Source: Psychroflexus lacisalsi (GTDB taxonomy: Bacteria; Bacteroidota; Bacteroidia; Flavobacteriales; Flavobacteriaceae). From it: 64,000 nucleotides of DNA. Both the position numbers and the translations under genes were made by a program. Positions 36,675 to 44,568 of this stretch are shown here, piece by piece; positions within the stretch are counted from its first letter, which is position 1, and each line of letters begins with the position of its first letter. A model generated the notes under the pieces. That model did not search any database. It worked only from the letters and a program-made list of their open reading frames with translations, and was not told the origin of the DNA. The DNA is taken from assembly GCF_020164495.1 (NCBI RefSeq), contig NZ_JAIQYZ010000002.1, positions 124,001 through 188,000 on the forward strand. The letters are read 5' to 3'.

Positions 36675-36722
36675 CTTAATAATATATTAATTAATCTTAT
36701 TTAAGAATCAGTGCATCTTATG

Positions 36723-37283
36723 TTAATAGCTTCTCCATTTGATATTACATCCCATACTAGGTTTTTGGAGCTGAGGCACGGGTCTGTTGTTCAAAAGTGC
36801 ATCTAAAGCTTCTCTTATACTTCTCCCAGAAGTTGGAATTCCATTTTTGGGTCTGGAGTCATCAAGCTGACCTCTATACACTAATTTTAGACTTTCATCG
36901 AACACATAAAAATCTGGGGTGCATGCAGCATTGTATGCTCTTGCAACCTCCTGACTTTCATCGTACAAATAAGGAAATGGGTAATTGAGCTGCCTTGCCG
37001 TTTTAAACATTTGTTCCGGATGGTCCTGTGGATATGCTTTTACGTCATTACTTGAAATCGCCACAAAACTAAATCCTAAAATTCTATAATCGTTTGCTAA
37101 CCTAACGACCTCATTATTGACGTGTTTTACGTAAGGACAATGGTTACAGATGAACATGATAATTGTTCCTTTTTCTCCTCGGAGTTTTTCTAAAGAAAGA
37201 AGGGAACGAGAAATGCTGTCTGGAAGTTCAAAATTTGGAGCTTGCGTTCCAAGCTTCAACATTTTAGAGGGAGTTAAAGACAT
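36723..37283 (-). CDS. Thioredoxin-family redoxin with a single CPYV site
   Basis: The 186-residue protein starts MSLTPSKMLKLGTQAPNFEL. It has the peroxiredoxin-like fold, with the N-terminal Cys in IMFICNHCPYVKHVNN (the CxxV site, lacking a second Cys) and a further motif YNAACTPDFYVFD. The C-terminal MGCNIKWR is typical of the group annotated as thioredoxin family protein. It probably acts in peroxide or disulfide chemistry in the cytoplasm. It lies between trxA and yajC, with terminators on both sides. Confidence 0.85.
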   Translation of the reverse strand: MSLTPSKMLKLGTQAPNFELPDSISRSLLSLEKLRGEKGTIIMFICNHCPYVKHVNNEVVRLANDYRILGFSFVAISSNDVKAYPQDHPEQMFKTARQLNYPFPYLYDESQEVARAYNAACTPDFYVFDESLKLVYRGQLDDSRPKNGIPTSGRSIREALDALLNNRPVPQLQKPSMGCNIKWRSY

Positions 37284-37314
37284 TATTTTTTATTTGATAT
37301 CAAATTTAAACAAA

Positions 37315-37340
37315 AAAAGCTATCGTTTCCGATAGCTTTT
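37315..37340. terminator. Terminator after yajC
   Basis: A 10-bp stem aaagctatcg / cgatagcttt (37316-37325 and 37330-37339) with a 4-nt loop is flanked by A and T runs. On the minus strand it ends the DUF1573-yajC transcript. Confidence 0.8.
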
Positions 37341-37363
37341 AAAACACTTAATGCTCAAGAAAA

Positions 37364-37669
37364 TTATTTCTTTTCTTCTTTCTTTTCTTTTACAGGAGCA
37401 TTTATTTTTTGAGTAAGCTCATAGGATAAAGCAGACTTATCAAAAGTCATTTTACCAGATCCTGTTTCAAGTATTACAGCATCTAGCTTTTCACTGATAT
37501 CAGCTACTTTTCCGTGCAAGCCACTTTTAGTGATAATTTTATCTCCACGCTTGATGGATTCTATAAAACTTTTTTCTTTCTTCTGTTTCTTCATTTGTGG
37601 CCTTATCATAAAGAAATAAAGCACTACAAAAATTAAAACTAAAGGTAATAGACTTCCTATTTGATCCAT
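37364..37669 (-). CDS. yajC: Preprotein translocase subunit YajC
   Basis: The 101-residue protein has one N-terminal membrane segment (LLPLVLIFVVLYFFMIRPQMKKQ), the family's FFMIRPQ-basic motif, and a soluble GDKIITKSGLHGKVADI domain. The C-terminal tail is very lysine-rich. YajC joins SecDF at the inner membrane. It begins 5 bases after the DUF1573 stop and closes the nusB-DUF1573-yajC unit. Confidence 0.95.
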   Translation of the reverse strand: MDQIGSLLPLVLIFVVLYFFMIRPQMKKQKKEKSFIESIKRGDKIITKSGLHGKVADISEKLDAVILETGSGKMTFDKSALSYELTQKINAPVKEKKEEKK

Positions 37670-37674
37670 AAATG

Positions 37675-38148
37675 TTATTTTACTGGAGAACCAGCGTTGC
37701 TGTTTTGTGGGTTAACAAAAGCCTTTATTCTAAGCGTTTCCCTTCCAGATTGTGTATTAGCTGTAATTCTTACAGCCTTCATTTGTTGATTAGGCTTTCC
37801 TCTTGTGTTGAACTTGACTAGCATCTCCCCTTTGTCACCTGGAGAAATAGCTTTTTTTGTCCATGTTGGAACTGTACATCCACATGTTGCTACTGCATTA
37901 GACACAATAAGAGGTGCATCACCTGTATTTGTAAAAACAAATGTGTGTTCTACAACTTCTCCTTCTTCTACTGTACCAAAATCAAATTCCTGCTCTTCAA
38001 ACTCCATCACTGGATAGGCCTGTGTTTTAGAATCACGCTCTTCAGCAATTTCTTTCTTAGATTCATCAACTTTTGCTGAAGCACCTTCTTTACAAGCTGT
38101 AAACGACAATGTTGCTAAGGCAACTAGTGCAAACATTAATTTTTTCAT
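37675..38148 (-). CDS. DUF1573 lipoprotein
   Basis: The Met at 38148 is the real start, because it gives MKKLMFALVALATLSFTAC, a lipoprotein signal with lipobox Cys19; an upstream in-frame ATG adds 15 unlikely residues. The mature protein has the DUF1573 beta-sandwich: FDFGTVEEGEVVEHTFVFTN, then APLIVSNAVATCGCTVP and KGEMLVKFNTRGKPNQ. It is probably attached to an envelope membrane. The family's function is unknown, although nusB-DUF1573-yajC order is conserved in Bacteroidetes. Confidence 0.9.
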   Translation of the reverse strand: MKKLMFALVALATLSFTACKEGASAKVDESKKEIAEERDSKTQAYPVMEFEEQEFDFGTVEEGEVVEHTFVFTNTGDAPLIVSNAVATCGCTVPTWTKKAISPGDKGEMLVKFNTRGKPNQQMKAVRITANTQSGRETLRIKAFVNPQNSNAGSPVK

Positions 38149-38193
38149 GAGTATTAAATTTAAGTTTATACAAAAATATGACAAATTAGGCAA

Positions 38194-39135
38194 TTACATT
38201 AGGCCTCTACCTACTTTATTAATTTTACCATTAGTTTGATATTCTTTAGACACCGTATCCAAAACCCCGTTTATAAATGTGCTACTTTTCGGAGTGCTAT
38301 ATTCTTTGGCTAGTTCCAGGTATTCATTAATAGTGACCCTAACAGGAATAGAAGGGAATTTCATAAATTCACATAAAGCCATTTTCATAAGAATGCTGTC
38401 AATTTCTGCTATTCTATCCTGATCCCAATTGGGAGTTTTATTTTTTGTGATTTCAGAAAACTGTTCATCTGCAAGAAGTGTTTTTGTGAATAGCTCCCGA
38501 GCAAAATTTTCGTCCTCTGCATTTTTATACAAGCGAGGTATTGATAATGCCTCGTCGTCTTCTTTTTGCTTCTGAAGGAATTTTAAGACAGTTGTATTTA
38601 CGATAGGAAAATCACCAATCCAAGTCAGATTATGATCTTCGTAATAATCATATAAATCATCGTTTGGTGCAATAATATCTTTGAATATATTGACAATAAA
38701 ATCTTTATCTTCTTTAAAACTTGTGGTTTCTGTAAAAATATAATCTGCATAAAGATCAGACTCTAGGATTTTATTCCAAATCAATTTCGGATACTCATTA
38801 TCTTTAGACCAATGGTTAAGCTTTCTATCTTCGATAAGCTCACTTAGTGCATTACTGTTAGCGATTCTCAACAAAAGCTTATTATTAATGAATTTAGTGT
38901 TTGGATTCTTTTCTTCTTGAGTAGCCAAAAACTTCTTTTTCACAATATTGAAGTAGTCTTCCGCCTGACTTCTAATGCTAACCAAGAGTTCTAAATTCAG
39001 CAGGAAAAGATTGTACATGTCTTCTGTGCTCTTTTTTAAAAATTTCTCTTCAGCTTGCATAGAGTCTTTACTTCCCTGGTGGAACGCATAAAGAGATTGC
39101 ATTACTTTGGCACGAATATGTCTTCTTGTTAACAT
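38194..39135 (-). CDS. nusB: Transcription antitermination factor NusB (long form)
   Basis: The 313-residue protein starts MLTRRHIRAKVMQSLYAFHQ and ends with the NusB signature VRVTINEYLELAKEYSTPKSSTFINGVLDTV. Bacteroidetes NusB has this extra 150-residue middle region compared with the 140-residue enterobacterial form. It binds boxA RNA with NusE for rRNA antitermination. A TATTTTTG -7 element lies at 39159-39166 on the minus strand. Its end is followed without gap by the DUF1573 gene region. Confidence 0.94.
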   Translation of the reverse strand: MLTRRHIRAKVMQSLYAFHQGSKDSMQAEEKFLKKSTEDMYNLFLLNLELLVSIRSQAEDYFNIVKKKFLATQEEKNPNTKFINNKLLLRIANSNALSELIEDRKLNHWSKDNEYPKLIWNKILESDLYADYIFTETTSFKEDKDFIVNIFKDIIAPNDDLYDYYEDHNLTWIGDFPIVNTTVLKFLQKQKEDDEALSIPRLYKNAEDENFARELFTKTLLADEQFSEITKNKTPNWDQDRIAEIDSILMKMALCEFMKFPSIPVRVTINEYLELAKEYSTPKSSTFINGVLDTVSKEYQTNGKINKVGRGLM

Positions 39136-39320
39136 CTGTAAGTTCTAGAATTTTAGCGCAAAAATAATATTTAAAAGAAGAGTTTGAACCCTATTTTGGT
39201 TTTTTTAGAAACAAAATGAAATAGAGCAGGCACCTAAGATGTATAGACCTTTAAACTTTTGTTATTAGAAAGGGCAATACAGTCTTTTGATTACATTTGC
39301 AACCTCAAAGTTAATTGTGG

Positions 39321-41081
39321 ATGAAGGCCTTAAAGAGTCTAAATAAATACTTGTACAAATATAGAGGGAGACTGCTTCTTGGTTTTATTATAACTATTGG
39401 TGCTCGAGTGTTTTCTGTATTCACTCCTCAACTTATAAGAAATTCTACAAATGCTATAGAAGATTACCTTAATGGTGAAGTAACTAGCGTTGCAGAGGTA
39501 AGAGAAGAATTATTAATCAACATAGGGCTTATCGTTGGAGCAGCCCTCGCCTCTGCTATTCTTACTTTTCTCATGCGCCAAACTTTTATTGTGGTCTCCA
39601 GATACATCGAGTTTGATTTGAAGAATGAAGTCTATATTCAATATCAAAATCTATCGCTAGATTTTTACAAAAGAAATAGAACAGGCGATTTAATGAATCG
39701 AATCTCCGAGGATGTGTCAAAGGTCAGAATGTATGTTGGTCCTGCCCTCATGTATGGAGTGCAAACGCTCACACTATTTGTAGTAGTCATTTATTTTATG
39801 ATAAAAGCTGCACCAACTCTAACATTATACACATTAATCCCCTTTCCTATTTTATCTTTTGCCATCTATAAATTGAGTGTGGCCATAAATAAAAGAAGTG
39901 CTGAGATTCAGAGGTTTTTATCTCATCTTAATACATACACTCAAGAAAGCTTTAGTGGCATCGCTGTTATAAAATCTTACGGAATCTTAAAAAGATTCAA
40001 TACAGATTTTGAAAAATTGTCTCACGAAAGCAAGGACAAAAACGTCAATCTTGCAAAAGTTGAAGCTTTTTTCTTCCCGCTTATGATTTTACTAATTGGT
40101 TTTAGTAATCTTTTTGTAATCTATTTTGGCGGAATGCAATACATAGACGGAAAAATCGAAAACGTGGGAGTTATCGTTGAATTTTTACTTTATGTAAATA
40201 TGCTTACCTGGCCAGTCGCCTCTGTTGGATGGATAACATCAATGGTGCAAAGGGCAGAAGCCTCTCAGGAACGTATCAATGAGTTTTTAAGCGAATCCCC
40301 AAACGTCAAAAATAATTCACCAGACACTTCTGAAGTTATTAAAGGTGAAATTGAATTCAAGAACGTCAGCTTTACTTATGAAGACACCAATATTGTGGCT
40401 CTGAGAAATATTTCCTTTAAGGTGAAAAAGGGTGAAACCTTGGCCATCATGGGCAAAACCGGATCTGGTAAATCTACAATTCTGGAATTGATAGGGCGAT
40501 TGTACGATGTCGACAAAGGCGAGATATTGATAGATGGAAAACCCATTGAAAGTTTTAATTTGGATAACTTAAGACAGCAATTGGGATATGTTCCACAGGA
40601 TGCTTTCCTCTTCAGTAGTTCGATACGTGATAACATTAAATTCGGAAAAGCAGACGCTACAGAAGAAGACATTATCAACGCTGCTAAAAACGCTGCAGTA
40701 CACAGTAATATAATTGAGTTCAGTAAAGGATATGATACTATTCTTGGAGAACGTGGGATTACTCTCTCGGGAGGGCAAAAACAAAGAGTGTCTATCGCAA
40801 GAGCAATTATAAAAAACCCACAGATTGTATTGTTTGATGATTGTTTGTCCGCAGTAGATACAGAAACGGAAGAAGAAATCTTCAACAAGCTCAACAAAAT
40901 TTCTAACAATAAGACTTCTGTTGTTGTAAGTCACCGTGCGTCTTCAGCAAAAAATGCAAACCACATTATCGTACTTGATGATGGTGAGATCCTTGAAGAA
41001 GGTACACATTCAGAGTTAATCGCTCAAAACGGTTACTATAAAGATTTATATAACAAACAACTTTCAGAAAAAGAAAGTTGA
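39321..41081 (+). CDS. ABC exporter, fused TM and ATPase (MsbA/multidrug-like)
   Basis: The ATG at 39321 gives 586 residues; a TTG six bases upstream is unnecessary. The first 310 residues hold six TM helices, beginning YRGRLLLGFIITIGARVFSV. The ATPase domain has Walker A GKTGSGKST, signature LSGGQKQRVSIARA and Walker B QIVLFDDCLSAVD, where Asp replaces the catalytic Glu, as in one half of some heterodimeric exporters. It moves lipid or drug-like substrates out of the cytoplasm. A TACATTTG -7 element is at 39292-39299. Confidence 0.92.
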   Translation: MKALKSLNKYLYKYRGRLLLGFIITIGARVFSVFTPQLIRNSTNAIEDYLNGEVTSVAEVREELLINIGLIVGAALASAILTFLMRQTFIVVSRYIEFDLKNEVYIQYQNLSLDFYKRNRTGDLMNRISEDVSKVRMYVGPALMYGVQTLTLFVVVIYFMIKAAPTLTLYTLIPFPILSFAIYKLSVAINKRSAEIQRFLSHLNTYTQESFSGIAVIKSYGILKRFNTDFEKLSHESKDKNVNLAKVEAFFFPLMILLIGFSNLFVIYFGGMQYIDGKIENVGVIVEFLLYVNMLTWPVASVGWITSMVQRAEASQERINEFLSESPNVKNNSPDTSEVIKGEIEFKNVSFTYEDTNIVALRNISFKVKKGETLAIMGKTGSGKSTILELIGRLYDVDKGEILIDGKPIESFNLDNLRQQLGYVPQDAFLFSSSIRDNIKFGKADATEEDIINAAKNAAVHSNIIEFSKGYDTILGERGITLSGGQKQRVSIARAIIKNPQIVLFDDCLSAVDTETEEEIFNKLNKISNNKTSVVVSHRASSAKNANHIIVLDDGEILEEGTHSELIAQNGYYKDLYNKQLSEKES

Positions 41082-41156
41082 AAATAAATTTGCATTTTTG
41101 ATTTTTTTTAAGACTTTTGAACAAACGTTATATTAATCTTATTTAACAAAGGTATT

Positions 41157-41555
41157 ATGAGTGAACAAGGGTCGATGAAGAATGAAGACATTTTTTCAAA
41201 AGTGATAAGAGCTGGCAGGAGGACTTACTTTTTTGATGTCAGGTCTACAAAAGCAGATGATTATTATCTAACGATTACAGAAAGTAAAAAATTCACAAAT
41301 GAAGACGGCTCTTTCTTTTACAGAAAACATAAAATTTACTTATACAAAGAAGATTTTGAAAACTTTAAAGAAGCTCTGGATGAAACTACCAATTTCATAA
41401 TTGACAAAAAGGGAGAAGAAGTTATAAGCGATAGACATCAAAAAGATTTCACGAAGCCATCAGAAATAGAGACAAATAACTCTGTAAAAACTGAAGAGCA
41501 TGAAGCAAAAACAAGCGCGACTGCTTTTACAAATATAAGCTTCGACGATATTTAA
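41157..41555 (+). CDS. DUF3276 (PUR-alpha-like) protein
   Basis: The 132-residue protein contains KVIRAGRRTYFFDVRSTKADDYYLTI-type text (about 15-40), then FFYRKHKIYLYKEDFENFK, which is the PUR-domain strand and helix pattern characteristic of DUF3276 in Bacteroidetes and Spirochaetes. PUR proteins bind single-stranded DNA or RNA. The acidic/Lys tail is variable. The start is 76 bases downstream of the ABC exporter stop, with a separate promoter-like region (TTTTG at 41116 and TATTTAAC at 41140). A strong terminator follows. Confidence 0.88.
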   Translation: MSEQGSMKNEDIFSKVIRAGRRTYFFDVRSTKADDYYLTITESKKFTNEDGSFFYRKHKIYLYKEDFENFKEALDETTNFIIDKKGEEVISDRHQKDFTKPSEIETNNSVKTEEHEAKTSATAFTNISFDDI

Positions 41556-41577
41556 ACATTAGCAAACTATACGGTAC

Positions 41578-41616
41578 AAAAAACCCTCTAAACTTAAGTT
41601 TTAGAGGGTTTTTTTA
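41578..41616. terminator. Bidirectional terminator
   Basis: The stem aaaccctctaaactt / aagttttagagggttt (one T bulge), with flanking A and T runs, lies between the convergent DUF3276 and TonB genes. Confidence 0.88.
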
Positions 41617-41620
41617 ATGG

Positions 41621-42349
41621 TTAATCAGAAACTTTGAATGTAATAGGTAAAGCAAAAATAACATCGACTGGATTTCCACGTTGTTTCCCTGGCTGCATTC
41701 GAGGGAGTTTTTCAATAACTCGCTGACTTTCTTCTTTCAATTTGGGATGTGGAGCTCTTGCATTAATAAATTCGACTTCACCATTTGCCTTAACTTTGAA
41801 AGAAGTATAAATGCGGTTGGTTCCTTGCAAACCTAATTCGGAAGCCAGACCTGAATTAAACTCCTTATTGATAAACTTCCTGAGTTGCTCACTCATACAG
41901 GATTTTCTCTGTTCGTTGTCTGAGTATAGTTCACAGCCAGGAAAGATGGGAACGTCTTCAATGAACTCAAAGCTAATTTCTTTAATCGGCTCTTCTTCGA
42001 TTTTTTCTAATTCATCAAAATCTAAGAGTGCCTCTGTAGGTTTTAATTCCTTTTGCTCTGGTAAATCCTCTTTTGTCTCCGGTGATTTTTCATCAATGAT
42101 GTAATCATCAGTATCTATTTTGGGCTCTGGTATAGGCTCGTGTTGCTGTTTTTGAATATTTACAATGGGGATTTCTTCCTCCTCAAGCATGACATAAGAA
42201 ACAACTTCGTGATCTGATGTTGATTTTGCCACTGTCTCCCACTCTACTAAAATCAATATAAAAGTAAGTGCGGCTACTAAACCAATTTGAAAGAACAACG
42301 TCTTTTTTTGATCTAGATTTTTATTGGAATATTTTTTTGGTTTCATCAT
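41621..42349 (-). CDS. TonB-like energy transducer
   Basis: The 242-residue protein has a cytosolic basic start, one membrane anchor (FFQIGLVAALTFILILVEW, about 20-38), and a Pro/Glu-rich periplasmic spacer (EPIPEPKIDTDDYIIDEKSP). The C-terminal domain has FINKEFNSGLASELGLQGTN, then IYTSFKVKANGEVEFINA and RMQPGKQRGNPVDVIFALP, a clear TonB_C domain. It transmits proton motive force to outer-membrane receptors such as the one at 60875. ExbB/ExbD genes are not adjacent. Confidence 0.9.
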   Translation of the reverse strand: MMKPKKYSNKNLDQKKTLFFQIGLVAALTFILILVEWETVAKSTSDHEVVSYVMLEEEEIPIVNIQKQQHEPIPEPKIDTDDYIIDEKSPETKEDLPEQKELKPTEALLDFDELEKIEEEPIKEISFEFIEDVPIFPGCELYSDNEQRKSCMSEQLRKFINKEFNSGLASELGLQGTNRIYTSFKVKANGEVEFINARAPHPKLKEESQRVIEKLPRMQPGKQRGNPVDVIFALPITFKVSD

Positions 42350-42427
42350 TCGTTTTTTGTGTGTGAATAGTCAATAGCTTTATAAGTTTAAAAACTCATA
42401 TGCTTTAAGGTCAAAAACGAATTCGTC

Positions 42428-42442
42428 TATGTGCTAGCTTTT
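42428..42442 (+). repeat. Short dispersed repeat, distant exact copy
   Basis: The 15-mer tatgtgctagctttt is identical to 802-816, in the gap between the TonB gene and the secreted beta protein gene. Role unknown. Confidence 0.4.
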
Positions 42443-42472
42443 TCAACAAAACCAATAATAATGCCAGAGCAT

Positions 42473-42505
42473 AAAAAATCCCTTGCAAACTAAATTTACA
42501 AGGGA
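42473..42505 (-). terminator. Terminator of the 42526-43110 gene
   Basis: Stem tcccttg / caaggga (42479-42485 and 42499-42505) is followed on the minus strand by a T-run (about 42473-42478). It lies 21 bases after the stop. Confidence 0.7.
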
Positions 42506-42525
42506 TAAATACAAAACTTAAATAC

Positions 42526-43110
42526 TTATTTAATGTAAAGCTTTTCCAAATAACTGAGACCTCTGCTATTAATTGCTACAGAATACTCTCCTGCTGGTGC
42601 CTCAGAAAAATCTAAAGTCTTTTTAAAAACCAAATCTTTATCCTTCACATCCATGATAAGATGCCCTTCTGCATCATATATTTTCATTTGAGTAAAATCC
42701 TTGGTAGGATTTGTAAAAGAAACTCTTACCTGTCTTTTGTTGGTATTCATCACCTTAAATTTTGGCTTAAAGACAACACCATAATCTTCAACTTTAATTC
42801 CTCTACTAGTTTTCAGTACTGATTTGTATGAAATAATGTTTGAATTTTCCAGACTGATTGTGTAAGTACCTTTTGGAAGTGTTTTTAAACTTATTTTCTT
42901 AAAGTATGGTTGAGATAATTCTGTATCTACAAATAAAAGTTCTCCTTTTGCATCAATAAAACTAAGTTTGTTATTATCATCATTTCCAGTAATCTGAATT
43001 TCCAATACATTTTCTGAATTTACATTTACTTCAAATTGTCTCGCTGCATTTACATTAAAATTCACAATTAACAACAAAAGAGATAAGCTTGTTTTAAAAA
43101 TAGTGTTCAT
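42526..43110 (-). CDS. Secreted two-domain beta-sandwich protein (DUF3244/T9SS-tail-like)
   Basis: The 194-residue protein has a signal peptide (MNTIFKTSLSLLLLIVNFNV...NA). Two similar beta repeats follow: residues about 30-95 with LKTLPKGTYTISLENSN and about 115-194 with SEAPAGEYSVAINSRGLSYL. Each has the D-x-x-G-x-L-x-x-x and P-x-G-x-Y pattern seen in Por-secretion-tail and DUF3244-like domains. The final YLEKLYIK resembles a type IX sorting end but lacks the usual KxxK. A TATATTTG -7 element lies upstream on the minus strand (rc at about 43155-43162). Function unknown. Confidence 0.65.
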   Translation of the reverse strand: MNTIFKTSLSLLLLIVNFNVNAARQFEVNVNSENVLEIQITGNDDNNKLSFIDAKGELLFVDTELSQPYFKKISLKTLPKGTYTISLENSNIISYKSVLKTSRGIKVEDYGVVFKPKFKVMNTNKRQVRVSFTNPTKDFTQMKIYDAEGHLIMDVKDKDLVFKKTLDFSEAPAGEYSVAINSRGLSYLEKLYIK

Positions 43111-43325
43111 GATTTTATTTTTTATGTTAATAAATAATCTTATTTAATACGTTACAAATATAAGTGCCATTAAAGGCTTTAATAAATTCAAAATAAACAC
43201 ATATATGTGCTATATTAACCATAATTAGCTATAACATGTATCAATTCAAATTATATTGCACATTTAGAGGTATTAATACTTTTAAAAATTTGTAAATTGA
43301 TTTTGATTTATTTTCAATCAGAAAC

Positions 43326-44210
43326 ATGAGTAAAAAAACTAAACCCATATTAGAAAAACTTGAAACTGGATTTGGTACTTCCTTTACCTACAAACATTTC
43401 AATGTTCATCATCAAAATAAAAATGATACGTTCTGGCATTATCATCCTGAGATTGAGTTGGTGTATATCAATGAAGGATCTGGAAAACGACTTGTGGGTA
43501 GCCATTCTTCATTTTATAGAAATGGGAATTTGATTTTAATTGGGTCTAATCTTCCACATTGTGGATTTACAGATACGCTGGAAAAGCATCAAAGAGAGAC
43601 CGTCATACAAATGCTGCCTACATTCCTTGGGGGTTCCTTTTTTGACTTACCAGAATTTCATCAAGTTAAAAGTTTATTACAACGTGCTCAAAATGGGATC
43701 GTTTTCCATGGTGAAGATAAGCGCCAGATTGGAGCGTTAATTGAAAATCTTAACGAACAATCTCCGCTTTCCCGATTACTTGGGCTAATCAATATTTTAA
43801 AAGAATTGTCTGAAGCAAAAAACTATACCCTTTTGAATGCAGAAGGCTATATGCTTGAAACCAAAATAGAGGACAATCAACGAATTAATTTGGTTTTCAA
43901 TTTTGTAAGAGAAGAGTTCAAGAGAACCATTAGCTTAGATGAAATTTCTGAACTAGTGAATATGACAAAACCTGCATTTTGTAGATATTTCAAAAAAATC
44001 ACAGGAAAAACCTTTATAGAATTTGTTAATGATTATCGATTAACTCATGCGGCCAAAATGCTTCACGAAAAACAAGTCAGTATTCTAGATATTTGCTATG
44101 AAAGTGGTTTCAATAATTTTAGCCATTTCAATAAAAAGTTTAAAGCTTTCACAAGTCGCACTCCCTCTCAATACAGAAATGAACTGGTTTATTCTGTAAC
44201 TGAAAAGTGA
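43326..44210 (+). CDS. AraC-family transcriptional regulator
   Basis: The 294-residue protein has an N-terminal cupin sensor (residues 15-110, with FWHYHPEIELVYINEGSGKR) and a C-terminal double helix-turn-helix (about 190-288) with TISLDEISELVNMTKPAFCR and SILDICYESGFNNFSHFNK. Ligand is unknown, probably a sugar-like or small molecule. The TGA stop lies inside a 7-bp tandem repeat. It is divergent from the secreted beta protein gene at 43110, which it may regulate. Confidence 0.92.
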   Translation: MSKKTKPILEKLETGFGTSFTYKHFNVHHQNKNDTFWHYHPEIELVYINEGSGKRLVGSHSSFYRNGNLILIGSNLPHCGFTDTLEKHQRETVIQMLPTFLGGSFFDLPEFHQVKSLLQRAQNGIVFHGEDKRQIGALIENLNEQSPLSRLLGLINILKELSEAKNYTLLNAEGYMLETKIEDNQRINLVFNFVREEFKRTISLDEISELVNMTKPAFCRYFKKITGKTFIEFVNDYRLTHAAKMLHEKQVSILDICYESGFNNFSHFNKKFKAFTSRTPSQYRNELVYSVTEK

Positions 44211-44245
44211 GTAGTGAGTAGTGAGTAGTGAGTAGTGAGTAGTGA
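44206..44245 (+). repeat. 7-bp tandem repeat over the araC-like stop codon
   Basis: The unit agtgagt is repeated 5.7 times (44206-44245) without a mismatch. It contains the stop codon of the AraC-like gene. Loss or gain of one unit would not change the protein because the stop is in the first unit. Confidence 0.9.
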
Positions 44246-44335
44246 AAAAATCAATTAATCTATGTTCTTTTGATAATAGAGATGTTGAATCAAGTTAAAC
44301 AAGACAGGGTTTAAAACAAAAGAGTAGACTAAAAG

Positions 44336-44560
44336 TCCCCCCTCCTTGGGAGGGGGTTAGGGGGAGGAACCCTTATAGCCCCGATAGGAATGGAAAGCCC
44401 GCAAAATGGCAGCTATGCAACACCGAGACTCAAAAAGCGACCAGCGGAAGCTCTTTTGGGACTTTTAGTTTTGCCAGCTGACGGTGGTGGACTTGTAATG
44501 TATAGCGGGAATAGCTCTTGATACTCTTCTTGATTATTAAAAAAAGCGCCTCTACCCTAC
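44336..44560 (+). ncRNA. Structured flavobacterial intergenic element, possible RNA
   Basis: A G/C-rich hairpin (ccccctcc-ttgg-gaggggg region, 44337-44355) and a trailing gttagggggagg begin this stretch. Next comes tatagccccgataggaatgg near 44374 and a matching end tatagcgggaatagctc near 44501. I recall the order of gtcccctcc hairpin, agccccgatag and tagcgggaatagct from many flavobacterial genomes as an unannotated intergenic element. It is far more GC-rich than the surroundings. Whether it is an RNA, a REP-like repeat or a terminator is not decided. A reverse-oriented relative may be at 63183-63310. Confidence 0.4.
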
Positions 44561-44568
44561 TCGTTTGA

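Noticed and set aside
40376-40909. 177-residue minus-strand frame inside the ABC exporter
   Set aside because: It lies wholly antisense to the ATPase domain, whose motifs are on the plus strand; the sequence is low-complexity Ser/Leu/Ile as expected of antisense frames.
44206-44245. Repeat considered as a CRISPR array
   Set aside because: Units are 7 bp with no spacers and no cas genes are nearby. No CRISPR array was found in the window.
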